Source of the DNA: Klebsormidium nitens
Lineage: Eukaryota > Streptophyta > Klebsormidiophyceae > Klebsormidiales > Klebsormidiaceae
Direction of reading: 5' to 3'
Length of the DNA stretch: 58,827 nt
Assembly (NCBI GenBank): GCA_000708835.1
Contig: DF237497.1
Coordinates: forward strand, 1 to 58,827
Position numbers and translations under genes: made by a program. Below, in pieces: positions 20,180 through 33,030 of this stretch (its first letter is position 1; each line of letters starts with the position of its first letter). The notes beneath the pieces are model-generated. The model was not told where the DNA came from. It made no database searches and saw only the letters and a program-made list of their open reading frames with translations.

Positions 20180-23109
20180 ATGGCGAATGGTGCAATCCTT
20201 GTTGAGAGGGGGGTCCCTGGCAGGGCAGCAGACTCTTTACCACCAGGCGCTGTCCTAGTAACAATCAACCGCCCGGACGCGCTGAACTCGCTGACAAGAC
20301 CTATGCTGGAGCAGCTGGCTCAGACCTTCAAGAGCTTGCGAGCTGACAAGTCTGCAAGGGTGGTCATCCTTACTGGCGCTGGTCGAGCGTTCTCAGCAGG
20401 CATTGTGAGCAGCTGTGAAGAAAATATATGCTTCTGATAGGGCAGGATCCCACATTCACAACTTGTTCCAACACTTTGTGCATATCTGGCCATTGGGATC
20501 AACTGTGCAGGCTTTAGCAAAGCTTTAAAGTTAAGCAACCGTCCAAAAGATGAAGCAGCATTTTGCAACTTTCTTCTCAGAGTAATCAGGTAAGCTGGTT
20601 TGAAGGGTGCTGTCAGCTGGCTGAGTTCAGGCCTGGCCTTTTGGGGGAAAGAAACTGTGGTGGTATTAAGTATCACCAGGGGCTTGCAGACGTGCATTCT
20701 GCTTGCAGTGGTGCATCTTGTTCAAAGGGGAATGTACAAGTATGCCATAGAGATGAGCAGCTGGTGGCACGCTTAGTGCCCCTCATTTAACCTGCACTGC
20801 CCTACTCTCGTGCAGGATTTGACGGCAGCCCAGACCGTGTTCCAGGGTGATGTGAAGGACATAGAAGCTGATCCAGTTGCACAGATGGAGCTATGCCCAC
20901 TTCCAATCATTGGTGCAATCAATGGGCATGCGGTCACAGCTGGTAAGTTGCACCATGTCTGTGCACTCCAACGTTGTTGTGCTTTGTCTGTAGACAGGAA
21001 AAGCACGCACAATTTGAGCTCAGTTTGCAAATCAGCGCTCCCAAACCAAGGGGCATGTGAGACCAGCAAAAAACTCCCATGGGAACACTTGTGTTGGACC
21101 CAGAGGTGCTCTCCTCCTGATGAAGGTCATCCAACAGAACGTTGTACGTACTTGTCGCTTACCGCATTCTCGTCTGCAGGCTTTGAGATTGCGCTTGCGT
21201 GTGACATCCTCATTGCCAGCAGAGAGGCAAAGTTCATGGACACCCACACCAAGTAAGAACTTCTAGCACTTTCTGATTTGGAAGTTGTGGTGATGCACCA
21301 AGGCACAGCTAACGCTCCCTAGCCAGGTGATTCCGTATTGAAGGCATTCCTTTGTTCAGCAAGAGTCAACACTGTAAACGAGCAACTCTTTGACGGAGAG
21401 ACAGACCACATATCTCAAAAGTAAAGTCGTGGTACTGGTGGTGGAACTCAAAATCAGTGAATCGAGTCAAACAACAGACAGACCACCCGGTCCTTCAGAA
21501 AGTTCATTGTTTAAGGTTGTCATCGGTATCTATCATCATGGCAGTTATCTTCACTTCTAATCATACTGTGTTTTGTCTCCATACATCGAATTATCCGAAG
21601 TTAATGGCCCTCGTTTAGAACCTTTCGAGGACCTGTGCATGTATATGTCCTGACTCTTCTAGCTGCACACTTGGCAGCCCAAGGGTCAGCTGGATAGGTA
21701 AGGCTGTATTTGTGGAAAGGTTTCCCAACCCTTTCAACCTGCTTGTTTGTTGCACCAGGTTTGGGCTGATGCCATCCTGGGGCTTGTCTCAGAAGCTGCC
21801 TCGCCTGATCGGGGCCAACCGAGCACGCGAGGTCTCCTTCACGGCTTTGCCGTTGGACGCTCCGACTGCTGCACAGTGGGGCCTCATCAGCAGAGCCGTG
21901 GAGCCGGGCCAGCTGCTACCGGAAGCCAAGCGGCTAGCAGGAGCCATCATCAAGAATCAGGTGAGGGGCTGCGAGGGGGGCTTGTAATCTGTCAAACGTG
22001 CCTCCAAGGCAATCCAGTCTTGGGCGAAGCTTGTAAGGTGAGTCGCCAACAAGCCTGAGGGGTAGTCGTCTTCGAAGATTCAACCTGAGGGCTGTCAAAA
22101 AACAACTTGAGTGGGCGATGGAACGGCTCATCACACAGACCCGATTTGCAAGACTGTGCGAACAGGAAGCTCTCTTTGACGGTTGGGAGTAAATATGCTG
22201 CGCGAAGTCGACGTACTGTCGCAAAGGACAGTGCTTCTGCTTGTCCTGCACTGGATCCTGCGACTTCCTCAGGTGCCTCCTGTGCCATGTAGACGTGGTC
22301 GCTATCAAGAGAGCTTCGAGTTTACTCACTCAGTCTTGTCACTTCTGCCTATCCGGTGCGACTGTGCACCCCCCCCAGCATACCAAAGACCTTCGAGAAG
22401 GGACTACCGTCATGCAGCTTTATGCTTCCTGGCATTCGGAAGCCATCCACCGGAGATACACCCGTCTAGCTGCACACTCTTGCCTCAACAGATCAGTGGT
22501 GGAGCTCATTCGAAGGCCTGCGGCGTTAACTCGTGACATTCTGATTATGCTCTCTGAATAGCATTGGATAAGGTTGTTTTGAAGTGCGGGTTGAATATTT
22601 GGTGACATGTACTCCGGCGTCTTGTGCAGAGTGGCTTGGTGTCGCGATACAAGGGAGTCTTGAACGACGGGCTCAAGTTGCCTTTCGGTGAAGCCATGAA
22701 GCTGGAGAAGGTGAGCCTGACCATACGCAGCCAGGCCCGGTTGGCTCACGGCTCGAACGAAGTCTAATGACTTGAGACGCTGATGCGTACGAGTGCATAT
22801 CGTTGGCAAAAGAGGTGCGCAAATGCTGCGCGCACTTGGGGGTGCTTTCAGTTGCTGCACCGTGCCTGATGTGCGATGTTGATCTTTTTTGATGGCTAGC
22901 TCGATAGGTCAGCGTGACCCGGGAGGGGAAATCACACCTTGTTCCGAGAAGCTCAATCATATTTCGTAACGAAGCTTGACGAGCGGCAATCTATGCAGGA
23001 GCGTGCCCATGCGTACTATTCACAAATGAAACCGGAAGAGTTCAAGGCGATGCAGAATTTTGTTGCTGGGCGATCCAAAAAAGGGGGTTCTCAGAGGTCA
23101 AAGCTTTGA
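20180..23109 (+). CDS. ECHIA: Peroxisomal enoyl-CoA hydratase/isomerase family protein with PTS1
   Basis: This is a crotonase-fold enzyme acting on 2-enoyl-CoA, probably in peroxisomal fatty acid or branched-chain breakdown. Six exons, 20180-20404, 20816-20942, 21180-21252, 21759-21960, 22630-22710 and 22999-23109, join in phase to 272 residues, the normal crotonase size. Visible blocks are VLVTINRPDALNSL, the first oxyanion-hole loop GAGRAFSAG, the second IGAINGHAVTAGFEIALACD, then FMDTHTKFGLMPSWGLSQKL and ERAHAYY. The C-terminus is RSKL, a classic type 1 peroxisomal targeting signal. The pattern matches Arabidopsis At4g16210. The usual second catalytic Glu region is replaced by THTKFGLMPSWG, as it also seems to be in the plant homologues, so hydratase activity should not be taken for granted. 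Confidence 0.92.
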
Positions 23110-24317
23110 GACTGAGGTTGATATTACTGTCTCCAGATACGTGTAATCTACTTTGTTGAGAATATCTCATCTAGAACCTCCTGCAGGGAGCTGACTGTAA
23201 TTGATACTATGAAACCTGTATGATAATCAAATGCCGAGATCGAGGTCCCTTTGCATAACCTCTGATTGTGTCGGAAATTTTGTGCTGACAAGGCACGCCG
23301 CTATATTCGGGCCCCACATATTGGTCGGGGTTCTGCCTTACCATAGGTCAAACAACGCCTTGCCAGAGAGGATCTCTTGCAAGAACTCGTAAATTGATTC
23401 AAACAGCAGACTAACACCACGATCACCGAAGCATATTGTACCCGAAGTACTTACAACTTGAATCCTTATTAGGAATATACTGAATCGGGAGTTTGATTGA
23501 CAATAAGGCGTATACATCGAGCTAGACCAACCGCGATTCAAGGATTTGTGAAGCTTTGAAGTTTAGCTCAACTACGTATCTGGTTGAGTATGCACTATAA
23601 TTCAATTCCAAATATGGTGCTCGACGCTATATAAGTTATAATCAGAACGTACTCGGCTCAAAAATGTTATGTACCGTACTTCTAGATCTAGGCATGAAAG
23701 ATGCTTGTTGTCGTTTTGTGTGCAATGATCGATGAGAGATCGGCCCGTCCTTATAAAGGAACATTTGACATCGGCATGCGCCTTTCAAATGCAACAAATT
23801 ACATGGCTCTGCTGTGAATACAGACATATGTCATTGCAAGCGGAAAGGACTGATCGTGCCACGGATTCCATTCTGACCCTTAATTCAAGGCCAGCTGCGT
23901 CCCTGCAACCTTGCAAGGCCGGGCTCCAAATTGTTAAATCGCAATCGCTTTTGTGTCTCGCAAATTGCAATTTGCAATGCGCGCAGCTTCTGATCACGCG
24001 ACAGGTGTCATGTCCTGAACTCAACCCGCACTGGCAGGTTCCGCAGAATCGTTCCCGGCAAAACCACCAATGGACTTCCACCTTTTCAAAAAGTGACAGT
24101 TGTCATCTCGTGAGTCACACCAGTCTGATGTATAGCTAGATGTGCGGCAAATTGTGCGCGCCTTTGAAGAACAAATTCTGCAACGGCCAGCTACTTTTGA
24201 GAGTTTTGAGAGCCCGACAATTCATGCCAAGCAACTTGAAGTTGAAGCAAACCGACCTCCTCGTGCTGTCAGTGTATTGGAGGTTGAGGGAGCTTCAAAC
24301 GTACCAGCAGAGTGAGC
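23110..24317. other. Intergenic region between two same-strand genes
   Basis: It should hold the 3' UTR of the enoyl-CoA hydratase gene and the promoter of the SnRK1 gamma-like gene. It is AT-rich at 23130-23720. Open frames are short and resemble nothing known. Confidence 0.45.
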
Positions 24318-27300
24318 ATGGCGTCGGCTATTGTCCCTGTGGAGGAGGCTGCTCACGCGCCAGGGTTGCAGGGCGAGATTCAGGTTAGCGCCAAATGCCG
24401 ATAATTCTAGCTGACATGCATGCAGCTCTGAAGCATGAATCGGCTTAATTTGGAGTCCTTGCAATGCCAAAAGCAAGTTTGATGGAAACATTCAAATCCA
24501 GGATTCTGAGTCGAGCTGGACACTTCAGGTTTGTTGAGTGTATCCTGACGCATTTCTTCTGCTGGTGGCAGGCCTACTACGCTGAAGCTGCGCACAACGC
24601 AACTGAGGCGGAAGCCCGGAATGCTGCGTTTGAGAAAGTTCCTGTGTCCAGGTTTCCTGGTCTGCCCCATGGAACAGGTCAGGCAATATTCCCTAACGTG
24701 CGAACAAGTTTCAACGCAAAAATCCTCTCATTGCAAACCAGAGAAGGTTTTCTGAATGAATCAAATAGAATGTGAGATTGGAGAGGATGGAATGGGACAA
24801 GAAGTCGTCTGCCGCCTCCTCTTCAGCACTAGATATGCCAGCTGCGATTTGGAGCATAGATCAGAGTAGACAAGGTTCGTAAACGATTGGCAAAGACCAT
24901 ATGTGGCGCTCTTAGACGTGCCCCTCGCCCTGTCTCACCCCCTGCTGCTTGGCGTGCAGTCATTGAGATCCCCAGCACTGCCAGCGTTGCTGACGCTGTG
25001 CTCACCCTGAGCCGGCACAACATCTTGAGCGCTCCCGTCAGGAATGTGGATGGCCCCCAGGACGCCAGCTGGATTGACAGGTACCTGGGTGAGTAGGCAC
25101 GATGCAGGGCACCACGGGAAACATGATGCTGGTAGCCGCGCTCTTTTCACGGGGCTTCGTCATATGCAGGATTGTTTTGGGATCTTTTAGAGCTTCTTGA
25201 ACTAGATGTGTTGACTGTCTGTTCCCTGCCAGGTGTTGTTGACTTCCCCGGCATCGTTCTGTGGGTTCTGGAGCAGTCGGAGCTGGCTGCTGCTGCAATT
25301 GCCGCTGGAGCGGCCGGCGTGGGTGGCTTGGCGGCCGGGGCTGTCGGCGCGCTTGGGGCGGTCGCCCTGGGGGCAACAGGGGTGGGGGCTGCTGCTGGGG
25401 TAGGGGTTGGAGCGCTGGCAGTGGCGGCCGCTGCAGGTGTAGGTAGGACTTTCTCTGCCGAGTTGTGATTCTGTGGACTCATTGCACGGTCATGATGCCA
25501 AGCAGGTTCGAGAGACCGCATCAGGGAGTCCCGTTGTCCAATTGAGTGTGCACTCTTCCATCTTCATGGGTAGCGAAGCGGGTGAATCTGCTCGAACCGG
25601 GTCAATGAGCCCACTTCGTTTTGGCAAATCACTGATGAGACAAGTGTCCCGCTAGCTACGCCTGAGGAAGTGGGTTCCGTTTGTCCAGGTACTATGGTCT
25701 CACGGTTGCCACAATCGGCGTATACTGGCAAGAAAACTCGAAAGAGGTGATGTGTTTGTTTTGATTTGCCAGCCCGACATAGCAGCGACGTAATCCTACT
25801 TCGTTGCACTGCATCTTCGAAAATCTGGGAGTTTAGCACCTGAGTGCCTGTTGTGTGCAGGTGTGTCCACCTCGGGGGGCCCTGCCAGCTCGGGTCCGGC
25901 GGCAGCGGATTACATGGAGGGGGACTTCTATAAAGCCCTGCAAGAGACGGACTACTTCAAAACAACAACGGTGAGGCAAGTGCGAAGTATGAGGACGTCT
26001 AGGGAACGGGTTTTGAGAATAGTCGTTGGGCTTGGAGAAACTTGTAGGTGCGGTGATCGAAGTTCAAACTTCGATTGCACTGCAAAAGCGGATTCAATTG
26101 CAACTTTTGGAGACTGGAATCAGCGGAAGTCCCTTCATGTTTACTTTACATGTGAAAAGTTTATCAGACCTCAGAAAGCATGTCTCCATGAGCCTTTACA
26201 AAGAAGAAGGTACTTCGGCCTCTTGACGTACAGCTTTTGTTTTTATTCAACGTCCTTACTGAGAACTGGCCATTGTATGCCGTATTCTTCATCGCGTTCA
26301 GCCAAGTTCGCCATACCGGGCAGACAGACTGTCAAGATCCTGGTCTAGGTTTCGTGGCCCAAACTAGACCCCTTGAAATCTCGTGTTACGATGAAATGAC
26401 TTGTTCTGGAGCGAGCCCACAACGTTGAGACGCCTGTACGTCGCCCAAGGCCCCCGCTTCCATAGGTGTCTCGTATTTTCAGTCTTGTAACAATGTCGAT
26501 TGGTGTTGTGCCGGGCTCGCTTAAATCAAGCCTTGGCCCGCCCGTGTTCTGCGCGCAGGTGGGTGCGGTGGCGGGCACGTTCCGGTGGGGCCCCTTTCTG
26601 CCGGTGCAGCTGGAGGACCGCCTGCTGACGCTGCTGCTGCTGACCAGCAAGTACCGCCTGCGCAGCGTCCCCGTCGTGGAGCCCGGCCGCGGAGCGCTAC
26701 GCAACCTGGTCACGCAGTCCGCCATTGTGCGCTGGCTGGCGGACTGCGCAGGGACCGACTGGTACGACAGTGTCGCCAACAAGACGCTCACGCAGGTGCG
26801 CCGCAGAGGGGCGAAGGGAACCCTCGTAGGCAGACCGAGGTTGCAAAGTGATAGATAATTACACTCCCTGCAGCCTGCGAAAATTTGGTCGTGGCGGCCT
26901 CGCTTCATTTGTCTATCGTCGTGTCAGTTCGAGTCAATAACCACACGGGGCCATTGAACGGACGTCATTACAGACGACTATCGCCACACTCACGGTTGCG
27001 CTGTGCGCTTGCAGCTGGGCTTGTCGCTGTCCCCCGCGGCTGTGGTGTCAGTGTCGGGCGACAGCCCCGTTCTCACCGCGTTCCAGCTGATGAAGGAGCG
27101 CGGCGTGGGCGGCGTGCCCGTGCTGGACGGCGAGGGCGGGCCCATCATCGGCAACGTGTCGGCACGCGACATCCGCTTTCTGCTCACCTCCCCCGACTAC
27201 TACGCTGAGCGCGAGTGAGTGCGCACAGCCCGCACTTGCATAAGGCGATGCACTGTTGACTGGCGTCTGTGCTGGCATAAAGAAGGCGCCTAGTGTAGGC

Positions 27301-28062
27301 CTCGCTCTGCCGAACTCGGGCTTTTAAACAGTTCGTAGTACTGGGACAATGGCCGCCTTTCTTCGAGGTGCTGTGCGCCACCTCCAGATCCCCAGAAATT
27401 GCACCCGTCGCCTTGAGCTGGCCGATGACTCCCGCATCCCCGGCCCCACCTTCCAACCTGACCCTGCCATCTCCGTCGCAGGAAGGTGACGGTGCGGCAG
27501 TTCGTGAGCAGCGCGGGCGCGGCGTCCCCCATCGCCGACCTGCACTTGGACACGACGAGCCCCGCCATGAGTCCGCCCATCACGTGCACCGCCGACAGCA
27601 CGCTCGCCGACGTGGTGGCCACGCTGAGCCGCGCGCGCATCCACCGCATCTACGTCGTCGACGCGCAGCGCCGCGTGCAGGGGGTCGTCACGCTGCGCTG
27701 GATCATCAGCAGGTGAGCGCCGCAGAGGGGGCGCGGTCTGACGTCAGCTGGCCCGAAAGATTCGCCAGGCCTAGCTGGACAGCGAGCATTCATGCGCACG
27801 TCTATCTGCAGAAGTTGGTAGATTTTTGCAATGTCTGCGGAGCTGCAACGCCAAGGTAGCAAACGGTGAGTAAACGAGTGCACGACGGAGTTTGCCGAGG
27901 GCTTTGGCCGTCTCCTCGGTGAACAGGTTTGATTAAGTGGCATGCCTCGAGCAAGTATGACGTGGAGTTCTTGTCTGCCTCAGGTTTGTGACGGAGCCCA
28001 AGGATTATTTCAAGGATTTCTTTGAGGGCGTAGTCCCGGGAGCGACCGTGTCGTCTTCTTAG
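24318..28062 (+). CDS. KING1: SNF1-related protein kinase regulatory subunit gamma-1 (KING1/SNF4-like), four CBS domains
   Basis: Gamma subunits carry paired CBS (Bateman) domains and belong to the SnRK1 energy-sensing kinase complex, although plant KING1 has an uncertain place in it. Nine exons, 24318-24383, 24572-24677, 24960-25088, 25233-25442, 25861-25970, 26559-26795, 27015-27214, 27482-27712 and 27984-28062, keep phase and give 455 residues (Arabidopsis KING1 about 424). Matches include FEKVPVSRFPGL, DASWIDRYLGVVDFPGIV, AGTFRWGPFLPVQLEDRLL, TLSRARIHRIYVVDAQ and FVTEPKDYFKDFFEGVVP. In place of the usual polar loop after the first CBS, residues from about 118 to 172 are almost only Ala, Gly, Val and Leu. 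The ATG at 24318 is preceded by an open but unconserved frame. A second gamma-like gene lies 11 kb downstream on the same strand. Confidence 0.92.
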
Positions 28063-29380
28063 GTCACGTCATGGTGCGGTACGCCCACGCTCCGAGGCGG
28101 GCCTCACATCCACGGCACCCTGTTGGAAACCCGAGCTGTTACTCCTTACTAGATGCTTTCCAGTAAGAGAAGAGTGCATGTACTAAACGCACGAAAGAGC
28201 AGGAAGTGTATCTAAAGTAGACAATTTTCCTAAGTTGTAATATTGAGTTGTACAGATATGCTTTCTTTAAACCAAAAGCCATAGACCAATTTGTTACGAT
28301 AGAACATAAACCGTAATCGGATACGACACGGCCGGTATCAGCCATGAGATGGGCAGGCTCGCGATCGTGCACCAGCTATCTTTGCGCCCTCATGCATGCC
28401 TCCAGAGAAAGGTTTGATTAGCATGATTCATAAGTGTTTGAAAAGGACGGTCGTGCTTATAATTGAACGTCATGCAACAGGCTCGCCTGGAACTAGTTAA
28501 GATCGAAATGACCAAATCATGATCTACTAGCTCGTGATTCACGCATAAATTGTCATATGCGGATTCATTTGAGCATCTTAGCTGCGGGCGCGACCGTCAA
28601 TACGTCTGACTCGGACAGCTCGATCAGTATCGGATGCAATCATTGTGACGCGGCCGCGCCCAGAGTTAATTGCGTTACGGCACCGAGATGCGGTGGGCAC
28701 TAGACGGATCAACTATAGAGCTTATGCCGCCAAAGTGCCAGATCCAGCATCATGAGACAACATGAGATGCATGTTAACTTAGTCCAACCCAGTGGAATTT
28801 ACACACGGCCCGCGGCCTAGTACGTAAATATACAAAATGGTGGCCGCACCGGCCGGGCCAATAAAACCCATGCATCGCGGCCGTGATGGGTACGTTTTCA
28901 ATCAAAATTAATTGCGCGGCTGGATAATTCATCTTAGTTCTATTGAACGTACATGCAGGAGCAAACTGAATTCAAATTGAAAGGCCTGACCGTCTAGTAC
29001 AGCGTCTATATGAACCAAAGAATTATGGGCAGGCCGGCGCGGCTGCACCGACGAATGTCGAGTATACCTTGGCGGGCTTCCAGGCAAACGAGATTTGAGC
29101 TTGCCATGTGCGTCGGATAACGCGAGGGTTAAAGTGTACAAAGAATTTACGTTAATAAATATAGCCAGCCCTAGGCAAGGGGGCGTTGCAAGGACAGCCT
29201 ACGTCATGTGCAAAATAGGCCAGCTGCTACGTGAGCTTGCATGTCAAAGGCCTAGCTTAATGCATGCACTGCTAACCATGCGGACTTGTGATGAGGGTGC
29301 CACTGAAGATCGGCATGACGTAGTTTCAAAGGTTACGTTGCACAGATGGCGGTCCCGATAAGCGACGTGTTTTATTGCGC
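28063..29380. other. Intergenic region between two convergent genes
   Basis: This 1.3 kb of mainly AT-rich sequence lies between the 3' ends of the KING1-like gene (+) and UVSSA (-). No frame over 90 codons, no long repeat and no RNA gene were recognised. Confidence 0.45.
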
Positions 29381-32300
29381 TTATCGGTTCTCCCACCGAT
29401 TCGCATTCATTGTTTGAAAGTGCTTGTTTTCCTCCGACTCAAGGTAACTGGTGGTCGAGTTTCGAACCCGTGCGCTCAGCAGCCGTCGCTGGATCCGTTG
29501 CCGCGGCGTCAGCTGGGCTGCCCCCGCCCTGCCCCCGCCTCTCCCTCGCCGCCGTTCCTTGCTGCCTCGCCCTGATTGCGGCTCGGCCCCCTCCGCTTCC
29601 TCTGCAGCACCCCCGGGGCTCTCCTCCCCCCCGCCAATCTCTTCCCCCAGCCGCTGCACACTGCCCCGGACGGCCGCCTCCCGCAGCACCGCCTCGTTGT
29701 GAGCACGGTCCGCCAACCGCTCGCGCGCCGACACCCCGCCCCGCTTGCGCGCGGCCTGCTTCTGCTCCGCCTCCTCCCGCCCGCGCTTGCGCACGTTCTC
29801 CACGGCCTGCCGCGCCGCGCTCTGCAGCAACTCTGCCTGCTCCGCTGTCATGGCGTCGCCGTCTCGGTCGCTCTCCATGCTGGGGCCCGCCCCGCTGCTG
29901 ACAGCAGCTGCCACATCGTCGCTTCCCTCGATGCCTCGTTCGATGTCTGCGGCGCGGACGAGAGGCTGCCTGCGAGAGGCAGCAGCCTCTAGGGCAAGGG
30001 CCGTCGCCGCCTCGTTATTTGCCGTTGGTATAACGGGCCGGCCCTGGTCGTCGCGCGGAATAACGGGGCCGTGGAGGGGGCAGCGCACGAGGTCGCGGCG
30101 GGGACACAGGCCTCCGCCGGGAAGGGGGGCCCGGCAAGCCTGGGGCGCAGATGGGAATGACATGGGTAACGGAAGGACCGACAATTTAAGCAACAGGGTA
30201 ACAGCGGACAGGGGGAAGTGAAAAATGCCATCCTTGCAACCCAGCCGAAGATGTGCTGCTTCGCAACCTCTTACCTTAGCAGCACCCAGTAAGCAAGCGA
30301 TCAAAGCGAACGCGACTCGGAGCCGAGAGATAACGAACAAACCGCTTCAAGCCAAACGTGCCATTCCCACGAAGTGCCCACCACGATGCGCCAGACTGCG
30401 GAGAGATCCCCGTTCGACGTGCTCCTTTCAGAAATTTGAGCTGACCGTCACAGCTTCGATGACTCTCACGCAAGTGTTTCTTCCGACCTGAAACGCACCG
30501 GCGCCCTCGCTTCTCGAGGTTTCCTTCCCGCAAGTAGCTGCCCTCACCTTGATCTCCTTCTTCTCCGGCTGGTAGTACGACGCGCGCAGGTTCATCTCGC
30601 GCAGCCGCTCTGCCGGCAGCGTTGCCTCACGGTCCACCGGCCCCCAGTGGTTCTCGATCACCAGCCCGCGCGCGTCCACGGGGACAGTCCCCTCCGCACC
30701 CCAGTGGTCCAGGTACGCCCCCCACGGCACCACCGGCGCACTCGCGCGCAGCTCCTCGAAGGACGGACTGCCTCCGGCCGAACGGGCCACGGCGCGACTA
30801 CCCGCGTTGACAGGTGCACTGCCTGCAGCGCCTGGCTTGCTTGTACTAGCTTCGCCTGCGGGGCCATTTGCGGACCGGGCTTCTTTGGGGCGGGTCGGAT
30901 CTCTCTGCAACCGTGGCGGAGTTTTTGACCGCCCCGGCAGAGGCCGTGCCTGAAAGCTTGGTTGGGCGGGGCCGTCCGATCTGCTGCTGGGCATCCCTCT
31001 CCTGTCTGCATGTTCACTGTCCGTGGCCCTCTCTGACGGCCCCACCTCTCGTCCTTCTGGCTCGTCCACTTCGATCGCCTCTGTCTCCACCCAAGCCGCA
31101 GGCTGGCCCGGCATGCTTGCCTGCAACGCTCCATCTGCACTGGCTGGGGCCCGCCGTCCAGTAGGGGCCGACAACACAGTCGCCCTTTCCCCCTTCCTTT
31201 TGATCGAAAGTGTCCCGTTAACCCCCCCACTGCCCAGCATGCCAAGACCTTCGCGGTGCGCCAGGCCCTTTCCCCCCGGCTTGAGTACAAGATTGCTCTG
31301 CGGAGGCACCCAGGCTTCTCCCTCCTGAACCTCTGGAGTCCCTGCCGTATCTCCGGGCAGTACCCCCAGCAGATCTCTCACAGCATCTTCCAAACCCGCA
31401 TCGCCGGCCGCTGCCTCGTCGTCCGCCACAAGCCCCAGTGCCTGCCGCTCCTGCGCCTCTTCGCTCTCGTCCCCGTTCAAGTCCGCTGTCGGAGGCTCCC
31501 CCGACGGGACCTCCCCTTCCTCCCACATCTCGTCGTCTTCCCCATCCTCTGCCTCCCCCGCAGCCGGCAGTCGTCGCCTCCGCAGCTCCACCCCCAGCCC
31601 CTCGCACCTGGCCTTGGCTGCCAGCATGTCGCTGCGCAGCGCCACCACCTCCCCCAGCAGCCGCTCATGCGCTGCCCGCTGCTGCGGCGGCTGCGGCGCC
31701 CCCCCCCTCATGAGCGTGGCCAGCCAGCCCTGCGCCGCCTTGAGGTGCCGCTGGCACAGCGCGCGGTACACGTCGCGCACACTCTCCACCACCGCCGCAT
31801 TCTCCGCCGTCTCCGCCAGAAGCTGGCCCCTACCCTCCTCCCAGCCCCCCAGTGCGGCGCCATCATCAAAACCAGTGTCCAAGCCAGGGCCCTGGTCAGA
31901 AGGTGGTTCACCCGGAATCCCTTCTCCCCCCCCCTTGAGCAGCGCCAGGGACTCGTCCAGCTGTCGCAGCAGCGCTTGCACCTCTGCCTTGGAACCCCCC
32001 CACTCTCCCTCCAGGCGCCGGAAGCGTTCGACCTGCTCCTCCTGCGCTGCCCTCTCGGCTTCGCGGCGCGCCTGCTCGGCTTCGCGCGCGCGCAGGGGCA
32101 GGTTGGGGAAGGGGATGCGCAGCACGTCGCGCAGGTATTTGTACGCCAGCCGCACCTGCCGGTAGCGGGACCCGAAGTCGGCGTTCCACCGCTCCACCAC
32201 CTCAATCGCCTTCTTCTGCATGGGCATACAGGACTTGCATTGCCTTTGAGAACTTGCCCTGAGACCGCTGTCAACGGCATGTGTTCAGGGGCAGGCTCGA

Positions 32301-33030
32301 GAAGAAGAAGCTTCATCGAGCGCCTGTCATCTCTTTTTCCCCAGGGCCCAAGGGGGCATCTCAGTGAAGGAAGCCCCTTGTGTCTGGCCTGCCTAGAGAT
32401 GACACTCTCATTGAGCAGGAGAAAGGACAAGAACACCGCACTTGACTTTCAAAGCAGGCCGGGGCTTGATCTCGACTGCCTCTGAGCCTGACCTGCAATC
32501 GCTTGGCTGCTGCGCGCGGGTCTGGGAGGGGCTTCTCGGTGCGCGTGCCCACCGTCAGCTCCAGAAAGGTCTCCAGGACAGGGACCAGCAGACCCCGGAA
32601 CAGCGAAGAGCGACGGAAGATCTCGTCCACCAGCAGCAACGCCAAGTAGCGCACCTGCCACACGGCATGCTGCCGGTCAAGAGACACAGGGCATACCCTC
32701 AAAAAGGTGGTGCGTTCTAATATGAGTTTGTACTGACTGTAGCACATGCAATTCTCCATTTGAGCAAGCAAGAACACGAGCCTGGCCAGCCCTCAGAGGG
32801 GCGGCCACCCAGGTTGTGGACATGCAAGCTGCGGAAGTGGGCAAACGCACCTGGGAGCTGCCATCCTTGAGCTTAAACAAAAGCAGCTCGTAGGCCCTGC
32901 GCACGTGGTCATCTGAGTCCCGCAGCATGGCCTTCGCACTTTTCAGGGTCTCAGCCTCCACCGTCCGCTTGTTTGCCTGGGTTGCTGATTCGAGCAGCTC
33001 CATGAGCCTGGTGGAGGCCCCGTAGTCCAT
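29381..33030 (-). CDS. UVSSA: UV-stimulated scaffold protein A homologue (UVSSA, DUF2043)
   Basis: UVSSA takes part in transcription-coupled nucleotide excision repair; with CSB, USP7 and TFIIH it acts at stalled RNA polymerase II in the nucleus. Four exons, 33030-32851, 32654-32493, 32215-30548 and 30139-29381, are joined in phase 0 and give 922 residues (human 709). The N-terminal VHS/ENTH-like helical domain is about residues 1-160, with RRAYELLLFKLKDGSSQVRY, FLELTVGTRTEKPLPDPRAA and VERWNADFGSRYRQVRLAYK. A long Glu/Pro-rich, disordered middle follows. The C-terminal DUF2043 has APVVPWGAYLDHWG and a CCCH zinc finger with Cys672, Cys682, Cys690 and His693, followed by GPVIPRDDQGRPV. The stretch QRIQRRLLSARV near the end resembles the basic human C-terminus. 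The ATG at 33030 is the first in frame. It is head to head with the DNAJC28-like gene, with 445 bp between starts. Confidence 0.9.

Noticed and set aside
31256-32485. A 409-codon plus-strand open frame
   Set aside because: It lies wholly opposite exon 3 of UVSSA, whose minus-strand protein fits the family. The plus frame is Pro/Leu/Arg-rich with no recognisable domain and is a by-product of GC-rich codons.
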